Below are positions 1 through 9,800 of a stretch of DNA of 30,383 nt, piece by piece (the first letter of the stretch is position 1; the number at the start of each line of letters is the position of its first letter). This DNA comes from Thoreauomyces humboldtii. Lineage: Eukaryota > Chytridiomycota > Chytridiomycetes > Spizellomycetales > Powellomycetaceae. The notes under the pieces are model-generated. The model did no database searches. It saw nothing but the letters and a program-made list of their open reading frames with translations, and was not told where the DNA came from. A program made the translations under genes and the position numbers. Where the stretch lies: assembly GCA_027596035.1 (NCBI GenBank), contig JADGJA010000206.1, positions 1-30,383 of the forward strand. Direction: 5' to 3'.

Positions 1-76
1 GGGACTAGATCGTTCAGATCCTGTGCTCTCCGTTCTCTCTCCTGTAGAGTAATTTGCCGTCAGCACCGGTCCCCTC

Positions 77-124
77 GCATCCTGATTGCCCTCGCTGTCG
101 CCAGTGTCCGGTGTCCGGTAGGCA
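77..124. repeat. short minisatellite block, related to the 1318-1700 block
   Basis: This stretch has the phrase catcctgattgccct followed by tandem variants of gtgtccggt. The same phrase and core recur around 1520-1600, so the two blocks are related. It lies directly beside the first copy of the long direct repeat (125-217). I see no gene in 1-124. Confidence 0.6.
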
Positions 125-217
125 GTGTTCTCTGGTCTCTCAGCCCAGAGTCTACGGGATGAAAACACGATTTTCGCCACTTTCTGTCCGTCCCACTTGA
201 TGTGACTGTGCCACCAT
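125..217 (+). repeat. direct repeat, copy 1
   Basis: About 93 bp that recur in the same orientation at 1167-1250. The last 41 bp (177-217) are identical to 1210-1250; the left half differs by substitutions and a short indel. The two copies bracket about 950 bp holding a broken open reading frame. Both copies lie next to related minisatellite DNA, so this could be an element border or a segmental duplication. No inverted terminal repeats were seen. Confidence 0.85.
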
Positions 218-491
218 GCGCATGCAGTCGGGCTTCCCCTCACCACATTTCACATGCACCACACATCCTATCATGGACACATACACATCCTATCGAGCTT
301 TGGGGACGGTGCAAGTGTTACGAATACGCTTTCTGAGGGTTTATCTTGGATGGGAGCGCTTATTTGAGGTACTTCGGATGCACGCTGACCGTTTCGTCGC
401 CGTTTGAAGCTGGGCTAAAGTGCAACTTTTTGACGACCCGCAGGGATCACGGGACAGCTTTCGGTCATGGCTCGATCATGGTTTATGGAAC

Positions 492-1213
492 TCACGGCAT
501 CGAGGCGGCTAACAGGCACCGCCACTCTGCGAACGGCACCAAGGTGACATCCTCCATAGCAGTGTCCAGTGCTGAGAGCGTGGTCTTGTCGCCATGTTTG
601 AATGTGTGGGCTGGACCACCCAGGTTCGTGAAGATGATAGTCTGTCCATCTGCCGTGCGCGCCTCCACTCTGACGACGCACGTGAAAAACTTCCTTCCCT
701 GGTAGACTTTCCTGCCTCGGCTTTTGGCACGTTCAAATCGTTGTAAATGATGCCGTCGCCGATGCTGCGGTGTTGCGGCTTGGGCTCCGGCAGCGTGGGC
801 AAAGCAGCTCGGAGCGCTGATGAAATCTCTTGCTGACCTTCAGTGACAGAGCCGGTCCCACGAATGAGTGATAGAAATGGCGTTGCGGCGAGGTTGCGCA
901 TCTCGGCCTCATCGTGATTGGCTGGCAGGTCGAGGGGGACAGACCGAGGCTGGGCTTCGGCAGCGTGAAAAATGTCTGCCACATGCCCAGCCAGACCTTT
1001 CATGCGAGCGAGTCCTTCCGGTCCGTCAAGAACGCTTGATCTCGCCGTGGCTGCTGCAAGAACCTTCCCGAGCGCCCAGCACGTTGCCTCCATGCCGCCG
1101 CGCTCCTGGGGGGTCAGACGAAACCGACTCGCATGAGCAAAGATTGCATAGTCCTCACATTGATGCGTGTTCTCTGGGCTCTCAGACCAAAGTCTACGGG
1201 ATGAAATCACCAC
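492..1213 (-). pseudogene. decayed coding stretch A, unknown protein
   Basis: On the minus strand one frame reads without a stop from about 1213 to 715 and has a coding look (for example RLTPQERGGMEATCWALGKV). Near 710 the plausible reading moves by one base into another frame (for example FFTCVVRVEARTADGQTII) and ends at a TGA at 492-494. The simplest view is one coding region broken by a single-base indel. A GTGAGT that could be a splice donor overlaps the end, so a multi-exon gene is not excluded. The protein is not recognised. The stretch lies between the two direct repeats and its 5' part overlaps copy 2. Confidence 0.35.
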
Positions 1214-1250
1214 TTTCTGTCCGTCCCACTTGATGTGACTGTGCCACCAT
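1167..1250 (+). repeat. direct repeat, copy 2
   Basis: Second copy of the repeat at 125-217, same orientation, about 1.04 kb downstream, with a 41 bp perfect core at 1210-1250. It leads into the larger minisatellite that begins near 1318, so the order repeat/minisatellite here is the mirror of the order at the first copy. Confidence 0.85.
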
Positions 1251-1317
1251 CTGGCTGGGAGACCAGAGAAATCCTCCTCCCAAAGGCTGCGGAGCAGACG
1301 GGGAAACCAGTCCGGAT

Positions 1318-1700
1318 CTGGTGGCCAGTGTCCGGTGCCCGGATCCGAGCCGGTGTGATTGCCCTTCCGTCCGTCACCGTCCGTTGCCGTCGCCGTCTCC
1401 CGCTGTCACCGTCGCCCTTTCTCCTGATTGCCCTTGCTGTGCCCGGTGTCCGGTGTCCGGTGGCCAGAACCGGTGGCCGGTGGCCGGAACCAGTGTCCGG
1501 CCCTAATTGCCTGCCTCGACATCCTGATTGCCCTTGCTGTGGCCAATGTCCGGAACCGGTGTCCGGTGTCCGGATCCAGTGTCGCTGCCGGCCTGGTGGC
1601 CGGTGTCCGGATCCAGTGTACGGTGGCCAGTGTCGCTGCCGGTCTGGTGGCCGGTGTCGCAGCTAGTGTCCGGTGGCCAGATCCGGTAGCCGGTGTGATT
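1318..1700. repeat. GC-rich minisatellite (ccggtgtccgg/ggtggcc core)
   Basis: About 380 bp built from irregular tandem variants of gtccggtgtccgg, ggtggccagtg and ccggatccagtg, with two or three copies of the longer phrase cctgattgcccttgctgt. Unit length varies, so this is a degenerate minisatellite rather than a clean satellite. Open frames on both strands through it give Pro/Gly/Arg/Cys-rich repetitive peptides and are not taken as genes. Confidence 0.85.
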
Positions 1701-1833
1701 GCAATTCCTAACAAAGCAGAATGGCAAGCAGGATCGTGCCAAAGAATCGTAGGCTCGAAAAACGCTGATGAGCCCGATAGTGGGACACGCCGTGTTCGCG
1801 TGCGCATGTTCACCGCCAGCGCAGCATCATCCG

Positions 1834-2276
1834 TCACTTCTCTGGGAAGTGCCGCGCTCTTCCATCAAGCAAGGCACAAGATGTTGCGTCAGCATCAGCA
1901 AATTGAACCACACTGCCGTGCGGGTATCCCACTACTAGCTCGCCAATGTGGAGAACAAAATGCATGAAGCCAAGAGGCATCTGAGCCTTGACGAGCGCTG
2001 CTGCATCACACAAGTCCATTTGCAAACCCAGAAGACTCTTTCCAACGGCTGTATCCAGCACTCCAAAACGGAAGAGGCGAGCACATCCAGCGTTGATTCG
2101 GCATGCAGATCGAGAAAAGCAAGTGCCTGAGGGTCTGCGGCCAGTCGATGTAGCTTGGCGATGACGACAGACACATCATCTCTGACCATGGCTAGGGTGG
2201 CGCACTCTTGGAATCGCATGAACTGTTCCTGATTGTACATCCGGTAGACCACACCCGCCGACACGTCCGACGCGTT
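1834..2276 (-). pseudogene. decayed coding stretch B, unknown protein
   Basis: Two overlapping minus-strand frames look like consecutive parts of one protein. The first, about 2275 to 2075, reads VVYRMYNQEQFMRFQECATL and continues to a segment with LDLHAESTLDVLASS. The second, about 2065 to 1834, reads LDTAVGKSLLGLQMDLCDAA and ends at a TGA in 1834-1836. The change of frame near 2070 has no good intron around it, so I read it as a frameshift. The family is not recognised. Confidence 0.35.
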
Positions 2277-2399
2277 GTCGAGCAGCGGCTTAGCTGATTG
2301 TCAAGAGGTCCAAGATACTTTACTCCAGTGTCCGGATCATAGCTGGGTACTCGCTGAAAGCCAGAATCGATCCGCAGAAGGGGTGTTCAAGCTTCAGGC

Positions 2400-3700
2400 G
2401 TTTCCTCCGTTTTCGGTTCGAGATTGCATGGTTTCCGCTTCTCACCAAGTTGGCCTTGACGGAGATAGTAATGGAAGGTACCTTCCTTTTTATCCTCTCC
2501 TGGAAAGTCTTCGAAGACGGATTTCTCGAGGAATCCGCCATCTTTTGCCATCGCATCCCCGAATGCTTCTCGTAGCCGAAATCCCTGAGATGTGCTCGTG
2601 CTTTACCTTGCCCATCGAGGAAGCCACACTCTGAGTGCCGGGAATGCTTTGTGAGCCCGGTGCTCGCCGATCCGTTGCAAAAGGCCCAGGCAAAACGACA
2701 CTTCAGTGCCGAGGGTTTTTTTTTGTGAGCGAGCCTCAATTCTGTGCTCGTGCTTTACCTTACGCGGCGAGATAGCATTTTCGAGCAGCTCCTTGGGCAG
2801 CAACAAAACCCCGCTGTCTCGTCCGAGGGCCGTTGCTCTCTTCTTCACGAGAGCGTCCAGATTGTGGCTCTTGAGATCCACATACTGCCGTTCAGAGAAC
2901 TTCGATCGCACTCGCACGTTCAGAATTTCTGGTGGGGCGATAGATCCGCCAATACTCTCCATCGGCGTAAAAAAAAACGTCGATGGCCTTGTTGTGGGGT
3001 GCGACAAAGGCAATCTTCCTTGCTAGCGACGGCGGTAGCCCATCAAATAAGCGACTGTTCCCGACTGACGATCCTCTGAGAGAAGGAATGCGTATTGTTA
3101 ATACACGCAACAGAAGATGCGCACAGTGAGAAAAGCTTACCTCCTCAACCCTTTCCCACGACCGTGACGATGTGCTGCAGAAGTCTGGTGAGTAAGCGGC
3201 ACCTTCCTCGAACCTTTGCGCCCCGGCGCTAGGAAGAAAATAGGTGCCATTTTGGCGTAGGCTGACTCCACGGACCTCTTCAACGTAGGCCAATCGTTGC
3301 CGCAACCCGGAAGGCCCACGTCCCGCACCCAAGCTTCCCTCACGCTGCAGAAAAAAGAAAGGCACGAGTTAGACGCACGAATAAAGTCGCTAGTCACGAT
3401 GCGCACACTCACCTCAGGCCAACGCTCCCCTCCTGGTTACAAAACTGCTTGATCTCCACATCCCGTGCAGCTTCCCGCATACGTTTGGTTCGTTCCTGAG
3501 CCCAGCGATCAACGTCCCCCGGTGGACGAAAGTTGAACTGGCGATCGACTTGAAGCGCAAAGATATCGACCACGTCGGAAGGGGCGCCGGTCGGACGATG
3601 ACGACGACGACGAGAAGAGTGCGCAGACGGAGGGGGACCCATGTAAGCACCTCCGTTTTTCCGGACGGAGTGACTGACCGACAAACAACTCCAAAGGTTA
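2400..3700 (-). pseudogene. decayed coding stretch C, unknown (phage/virus DUF-like patch)
   Basis: Coding-looking minus-strand pieces follow one another: VDRQFNFRPPGDVDRWAQER (about 3550-3480); LRQRLAYVEEVRGVSLRQNG then TYFLPSAGAQRFEE (about 3310-3200); RLLTRLLQHIVTVVGKG one frame away (about 3200-3145); ARKIAFVAPHNKAIDVFF (about 3030-2970); APPEILNVRVRSKFSERQY (about 2940); FGDAMAKDGGFLEKSVFEDF (about 2560-2500) to a TGA near 2390. Splice-like sites exist (GTGAGT near 3411, CTGCAG near 3350, GTAAGC near 3140, CTCAG near 3080), but several frame changes fall inside exons. One is at a run of nine T (minus strand) at 2969-2977. The GVSLR..G.YFLP patch faintly recalls an uncharacterised domain in phage and large-virus proteins; that is a guess. 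Confidence 0.4.
2591..2761. repeat. 19-bp direct repeat bracketing about 133 bp
   Basis: The 19-mer tgtgctcgtgctttacctt occurs perfectly at 2591-2609 and 2743-2761. On the minus strand both copies read AAGGTAAAGCACGAGCACA and look like splice donors (AAG|GTAAAG), with CTCAG just beyond the left copy. This could be an insertion with a target-site duplication (an intron-like insert) or a local duplication inside decayed stretch C. Confidence 0.7.
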
Positions 3701-3729
3701 GAAACCACCGTCCTTCGATGCTCACCGTC

Positions 3730-4190
3730 TACCTACCGGTATCAGTCTTTTGAGCGTTCCGTAGCAGCACCGCAATCGTTACAGGCTTTTGAAAAACGTA
3801 TGTAGGCTGGTCAAACGCTCTCGGCCTTTGGCGCTGTGGACCAGATCCGCGGGCGTGATGAAGGGCATCTTGATAGGATCGCCAACCCGAGTAAACAGCA
3901 GAAGACGGGATTCCTGTGCGATGCTCTTGAACAGCGGAGGCTCGGTGCAGAGCGAGCCCTGAAATTCGAGAAACTGCGAGCCATGTCAGAAGAACAAAAA
4001 AGGACCGCAACCTCTGCTGAACATTTGAGCATGTCCCCCAACCCGCGTTCCTGGGGACGCATGCACATGAACAGGTGGATGATCTGAATGAGTTACTCGG
4101 AGCAGGATCGACTCCTGCTCCGCCGAAAGCCAGGTTTCTTTCAAGAGCTTCTGCAGCCACTCAGGCATCTCGCTCTTGGCAGGCAATTGG
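3730..4190 (-). pseudogene. decayed coding stretch D, unknown protein
   Basis: The minus strand first shows MPEWLQKLLKETWLSAEQES (about 4160-4100). After a region with no good frame it shows FLEFQGSLCTEPPLFKSIAQ, then LLLFTRVGDPIKMPFITPAD and LTSLHTFFKSL, to a TAA near 3780. An intron between the two pieces is possible: a GTTGGG start and a CGCAG end flank the gap, but the donor is poor. The composition looks like real protein in just one frame at each point, which is why I list it. No family is recognised. Confidence 0.35.
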
Positions 4191-4215
4191 TCTTGGGGAT
4201 ATCAGCTAGGGCGCC

Positions 4216-4620
4216 TCAGCTAGGGCGTTCCTCAACAGCCCATCCTGTGTCGGATTCGCCCGAAACCGTGGGTACTTCTCGAGTTCTTAGCTCAGGGGCG
4301 TAGGCTGTTCGTACGGGCGACGGAGATCGTTGACCCTTGTCTGATAGAAAGTGGCGGTATTCATCCAAGGTCAGTGAAGATTGATTCCTCAATGGCCCCG
4401 GTCTCAGGATTGATAAGAGGCTGGGGAGATGAAGTTCGAGAAGTGGTCCACGAGGATTGAGCGGCTGCTTCAATGAGGAAACACAGGCGCGAGAAGACAT
4501 TGCGAACGTGCTCCGGATCGACACCTCGCTGGTTCGTGTCAGCTTGGATCGTGGCGTGGCAATCGTGAAAGTAGGTGACCGTGAGTTTGGCCTGACGGTC
4601 GTTGAAGAGAGCAGGTCCGT
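4216..4620 (-). pseudogene. decayed coding stretch E, unknown protein
   Basis: One minus-strand frame from about 4620 reads LFNDRQAKLTVTYFHDCHAT and then DPEHVRNVFSRLCFLIEAAA, and stops at a TGA near 4365. A second frame carries on from there with DEYRHFLSDKGQRSPSP to about 4220. No convincing splice pair explains the switch. The family is not recognised. A longer overlapping minus-strand frame (4216-4764) looks like a shadow over its first two thirds. Confidence 0.35.
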
Positions 4621-4789
4621 TCGACGATTTTGGCTACCTGCTGCGATATTTGCATGCGTCCCAATTTTGGCCGAGAAGTTAGTGGTTGAGGATCCACCAA
4701 ACTTTGCGTGTACTGATAGCAGTCCAATGGTCGAGTCAAAATGCGAGAGCTGTATGTGACGCAACCAAACCCGCGGGCTGTGAGTTAGT

Positions 4790-5600
4790 TCTTAAATAAT
4801 ATCTCAACCTGATCCAGCAATTGATATCCTCGTTCTCATGCTTTTCCTGCGGCTCGCTAACGATCTTGGCCTGGCACTGCGCAGCCTGTTCCCAGACTTG
4901 TTAATGAAGCGGTCAATGGTTGCGGTATGCTGACGCTCCGCCAAAGCAGTTGGTCTGTTCCTTCCTGCTTTTCTCGCAATCTTGGCACCTGTAGACATGC
5001 GGTCGGCCCGGATGCGCGTGAGTTTAGGCACACATCACTTTGTCTCGACTGCACATATTCCATGGCGCAGGTTGCCAGTCATGGGACTCTTGCAACCTTG
5101 ATTGAGGTGAGCAAACGACCAGGAGTTCACCAGAAGGGTCTCATTCGTACGGCCCCACAGCGGCAAGCTACTCCTCGACCGAGGTATCGTCCCGCACGAA
5201 GTACTCGTCCTCCATCATGGTTGTCAAACTGTTCTCTTGGCTAATCGTTTGGAGTCTCCGACGTTCCCGAGGTCACGTTTACAGCGTCGGAAAATGAGCG
5301 AACCTTCGAGCTAAAAGGAAATTTCCTTGCGAAGCTTTCGATAGTTTGCGACCGCAAGTGACGGATCTGGTCCGCACGCTAAACAAATATCCTGGCCTGG
5401 AATCCACAAACCTACCATCGGAGCTTTTTCGTTGTTTCCGAGCGTGTCCGCTGTAGCAAGAACGGCTCCCGCGTCAGTGGTCGCACCTCGCTCTTGGATG
5501 GAGCCTGTCCAGGCGGCAATTGAAGTAACGAGTAGCTCCTTGTGTGAAGTACCCTGTGGTTATCCTGGCGTCCTTATCGTTAATTTTGAATTCGTCGAAA
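4790..5600 (-). pseudogene. decayed coding stretch F, unknown protein with a CxxC motif
   Basis: The upper part (about 5560-5330, minus strand) reads LLVTSIAAWTGSIQERGATT, then DAGAVLATADTLGNNEKAP. Further along are a methionine followed by MEDEYFVRDDTSVEE and a stop (about 5220-5170), then VYRCQDCEKSRKEQTNCFGG (about 4990-4930) and AQCQAKIVSEPQEKHENED (about 4870-4815), with in-frame stops between. The CxxC could be half of a zinc site, but no second pair is clear. Multiple stops in the best frame argue for decay. Confidence 0.3.
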
Positions 5601-5832
5601 GGATTTCATTATCGGCGTGGTTTGCTCGTCTTCTGCCCTGTTTGCCGCCTCATGAAATTCGAATTCCGTCTGGCCACAGTGCCCGCGGTGAGCTGCAGTG
5701 CAGAAAAGCTGTCTCGCCTCCCAGATAACCTCAGGTGGCGACATTAGCCACAAGCGTGAGTGTGCAGGGAGCTAGAACGAGTGGAGGTCCAAACCACAAA
5801 GCGTCGCACACCAGATCGCAATCGTGGTCCAA

Positions 5833-6190
5833 TCACCTGAAAGCTCTAGTCACTGTTTCCTTGGGATTCATAGCCACAGCTTGTACGCCAAAAGTTCCGG
5901 GGAGATTGCTCATCAGACTCCTCGCCGTGTCAAAGGGCCATCGTTCGAATTCTTCTTGCGTTCCCACATTCAGTCGAATGATATGCAAGGAGGTTCTGAT
6001 ATACCCTCGGCCCGATTGCTCTGTATCCCTCTTCCTGCGTCGTCCCGTTCTGCCAGTCACATACCAGGAAGCCGTTTTTGATCCTGAAGGTATTCCTCCC
6101 GACCGGTAGCTTCAGCGTCTTGCTGATGACATCGAAAGCATAGAGACCCATCGGATGGAGATAACAGACGACCTTCGGAGTGAGGAACAT
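5833..6190 (-). pseudogene. decayed coding stretch G, unknown protein
   Basis: One minus-strand frame, about 6190 to 6000, reads VCYLHPMGLYAFDVISKTL and FRIKNGFLVCDWQNGTTQEE. A second frame, about 5990 to 5833, reads LNVGTQEEFERWPFDTARSL and FGVQAVAMNPKETVTRAFR before a stop. The change of frame near 6000 lacks an intron of usual length for this genome, so a one-base lesion is likely. This is the most 5' of the broken stretches on this strand and may be the amino end of the same lost protein. Not recognised. Confidence 0.4.
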
Positions 6191-6839
6191 GCACGGACAT
6201 TGCTGGATGCTTGCAAAACGTTGTCGGCTGGATGTGGAGGATGCCCATCCCTGGTGACGTTGTGACGAGTGAGACCCGCCATGCCGGTGACCTAACCTAT
6301 GGGCCTACCGGTAAGCCCGGTCAACCCTAACCCCTTCAGCGCTGGCTGTTGACTTCGTCGGTGGGGAACCTCCAAACTGCTCAGTCAACGCTCTTCCCTA
6401 GTACTTGCGGCATCATGACATTACCGGTACTGGCTAGTCCATTAGCGTCGGCCATAGCCCTCCTTCTTGATCCGTTCGACAGACCCTTAACTGGGTGTTT
6501 CCCTCGGACGGTGGTCGGAAGACGCTCTTCTTCCGCCTCATGCGGGAGGATAGAAATCTGAGATATATAAGCAAAGCTCACACAAAGTCAATGGTATGCT
6601 AAGGTGCGTGTGTCTCTGCATCGTACTTCATGTCGAGCTTCGACGAATAGATGGCTGTCCAAAATTCCTTACATGAGGTGCCGAGTTCTGTCCACGATGC
6701 GACAATCCCGAGCAATCAATACCCCGCACGAACGATGAAGAAAGCAGGGTTACAAGCCTCTCGATTGATATGTACATTAGAGTCAGTATAGTGAGGGAAG
6801 CGTAGACCGAAGGGAAAAAGGAAGATTGGTGTGGAGAGG
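6191..6839. other. intergenic, no gene seen; 3' flank of the giant gene
   Basis: I see no convincing coding frame, repeat or RNA gene here. The part next to 6840 should hold the 3' untranslated region and poly(A) site of the giant minus-strand gene; no clear AATAAA was found on that strand. Confidence 0.5.
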
Positions 6840-9800
6840 TCACCGATACGCGTCGACGGTCTTGGCGTTCCTTTTCCTTCTCTCCAAGGGAGTCCACGTC
6901 CTCCAGACGCTCTGATCCGTCCTCGGTTCCTCACGGACCTCGGTCGTCAGTTTCTCTTCCTTGCGGAACGGGGGCGGTCGAGCGAGTAGGAAGTCGAGGT
7001 CGAGGTCCAGGGTGGGTTCGTCTTCGCAGAGGATGGGGTCGAGATCGTACTGCGTAATCTGAGGAGGTGGGGAAAGATTTAGGATGGCAGCGAGAGACGA
7101 GAGTTCGAACGTAGTGGTGACACTATCTTACCTCGATGATTGGGTATCGAAGGACGCTAGAGATAATAGCGTCCTCGTCGTCCGTGGGTATGGGAGCCGT
7201 GGCCTTAACGTCTTCTTTCTTCAATTCGATGAACTGCGAAGGAAGTGGATCGATGCATGTCAGTTTGTTTTGTTGGTGTGAAACCACCAGTGAGTCAAAG
7301 CACTCTGTAGACTCACGGTATCGACGAGAGCATTGACGACCGCGACCTGCGGAGCCGTTGCAGCCAACCTAATGTCCTCCACGGCTCTCAGAAGATCCAT
7401 CCGTTTCTCAAGCACCACGTTCGTGACGGGGGCAGCGGGAACGCCGGACGGTCCGAGTCGTACATCTTCCGGAGAGAGACTGTCTTGGAACATCGCAGGT
7501 TCGTAGGGTCGTATCAGACTGTCCGGGTATCGGTCTCCTGGCATCCCGCTCATGAACTCTGTCTCCTTTCGAGGGGCTTCCTCCTCGTCGACGACGACCA
7601 CGGAAGGAGTACTTGGAAGCGTTGCTTCGACTTGTGCGGCCGGCGGGGCGGGACCTGGAATGTGGAACGCGTCTTTGGGTATAGGTCCCAATGGTCGTTG
7701 CTGGAAGCTCGGGAGAGATCTCGGTGCAACCTGTTCCTCCTGCGCACCTCCTTGCGTCTCTTTCACGATCTCGTTTCCAGGCGACGGCGGTAACGGCGGT
7801 AACGGCGGTAACGCAGCGTCGGGAGCGACTTGGGTGAACAAACCTTTGGCCTGCTCGAACACGGGTAGCATGTCCTCGATCCTCGTCACCCCTCGGGCGG
7901 CGAGGTAAAGCGAGATAAGCCATTCCGATATCATGCCGTCCAGGCGATACCGACGAGAGAAACGTCGGATCCAATCCTCGACATCTCCAAAGCGGATCTC
8001 GGTACCGAACGGACCCGGTACGGGAAGGGACGAGAGGTGCTCTGTGTCAAGAATAGTGCGGGATCTTGGATCCAGGACGATCTTAATGCCGGTGCCTGGG
8101 CAACGCAGGGGTAAACACGGATCAGTACAAGGGCGGGTTCCCTTAAGGTTGCTTACGGTTCGCACTCACCTGACAGATATACGGTATGGGTCTTCTCCTT
8201 TGTGCAGACCAGGATCTTCGCGGTAAAGGAGCCGACCCTCCCTATCGTAACTCCAAAGAAGCACCTCGTGCTTCGACCGGGTCTCAGCACAAGCGAATCC
8301 GGAAGAGCGATCCGACAGTCTTCCTCCGCACCGACTTCCTCCTCCCCTCGCTTGAAATTGACGAAGAGTATGACCTCTCCCTTGTTGATGAGCTGTATGC
8401 TGTGGAACACCCTGAGCTCACAAGGACATCTCCCGAGATCCAAGGAAGCAGGGGAGAACTCGAGCTTCATGACGCCTCCGATGCCGACCACGACCACCTC
8501 CTTGTAATTTATGCCTTTGCACTCGACCATGAAGGTGTGAGCGAACTTTCCGACCGTCGCTGGTTTGAAGAAAGCTTCCACGTCCAGACTCTCCTTGGGC
8601 TCCAGTGTACCGTTGCTGGTGCCCAGAAAGTAGCTGGCTTCCCTGCTCGGTGGGATGGAAAAGTGAACGGGGACCTTTCCTTTGTTGGTCAGGTTGAAGA
8701 CCTCGCGGTACAGATGACCGACGGCGCAGACGCCGAAATCGAGGTACATGTTCTTGATGACCAGTTCGGGGAACGCGGCCTTACCACGGATTTGGACGTT
8801 GAAGGTACCGATGTTGGTGACGACAGCGATGTGGGTTCGAAGCTCGTATCCTCCTGAAGGGTTCCACGTGACGGCAAACGAGCTCGACTGTCCTCCCAGC
8901 ACCGTCCCCGTCGCTGGACTCACTTTCAGAGGGTACGAGGATTTGACCGAGAAGTCGAGTGGGTATCGACCGTAGTTCGTGAACGAGATGGGACGGGTCG
9001 TGTTTTCGAGCACCGGGCAGATGCCCATGTTGCAGACATTGAACTCGTCGGGACGGAGGAGCGCTTCCTCGCATTGACCTTTGACCGTCACGTGGTAGAG
9101 TTTGTCGATGAGATCAGTTCTTATGACCAGTCGTTCTTCGAACTGTGCCACCTCGTGACGGACGTGACTGACCGTCACAGTGGTTGTACGACCGGGTTGA
9201 AGAACTCCTTTACTGTGTCCTATAGAGAACATGGAGGGTCGTACGGTGTCTCGCACAGCGTAGCTGGTCCTGACCGTGCCGACGTTTTGGATGCTGAGAC
9301 GAACGACGGGAGTAGTGGTACGTTCGAACATGCCGAAATCGAGCTCCTCCGCGTCGAACTCAAGGATGGCCGTACCAGCGTGAAGAAGTAGAGGCACCTT
9401 GTGGGTACTGTAAGGCGATGAGACCGTCAACACCACCGTGCTCTTCGTCTCCCGAGACGGCGTGTAAGCGATAATGACCTCGCTCTCGCTAAACGGATGG
9501 ATGACAAGAGACGCTGGAAGGAACTCGATGTCCGGAAACTCCCGCTCCAGTTTGAACGTAACAGGATAGTTGACATCTCCGACGTTCTTGAGTCCCAGCT
9601 TCTGCTCATAGGAGTTGCCGATCAGACACTCGGAGAATTCGAGAGCGACCTTCGAGACAATGAGAACGGCCTCCCTTCCAAGTCCGATCAACTCGATCTC
9701 CCAAGACTCAGCCGCGGTTCCGACCACAAGTCTCCCTGGAGCGGGACTCTCCTCGTGCGGATTGAAGACGATCGGAAGATTAAACGTCTGACCGGGGAAC

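Noticed and set aside
1235..1967. Overlapping Pro/Gly/Cys-rich open frames in both strands
   Set aside because: They are translations of the minisatellite; the same repetition shows in all frames.
8186..8857. 223-codon plus-strand open frame
   Set aside because: Antisense shadow of the same exon; no domain is seen and it has no separate promoter or splice context.
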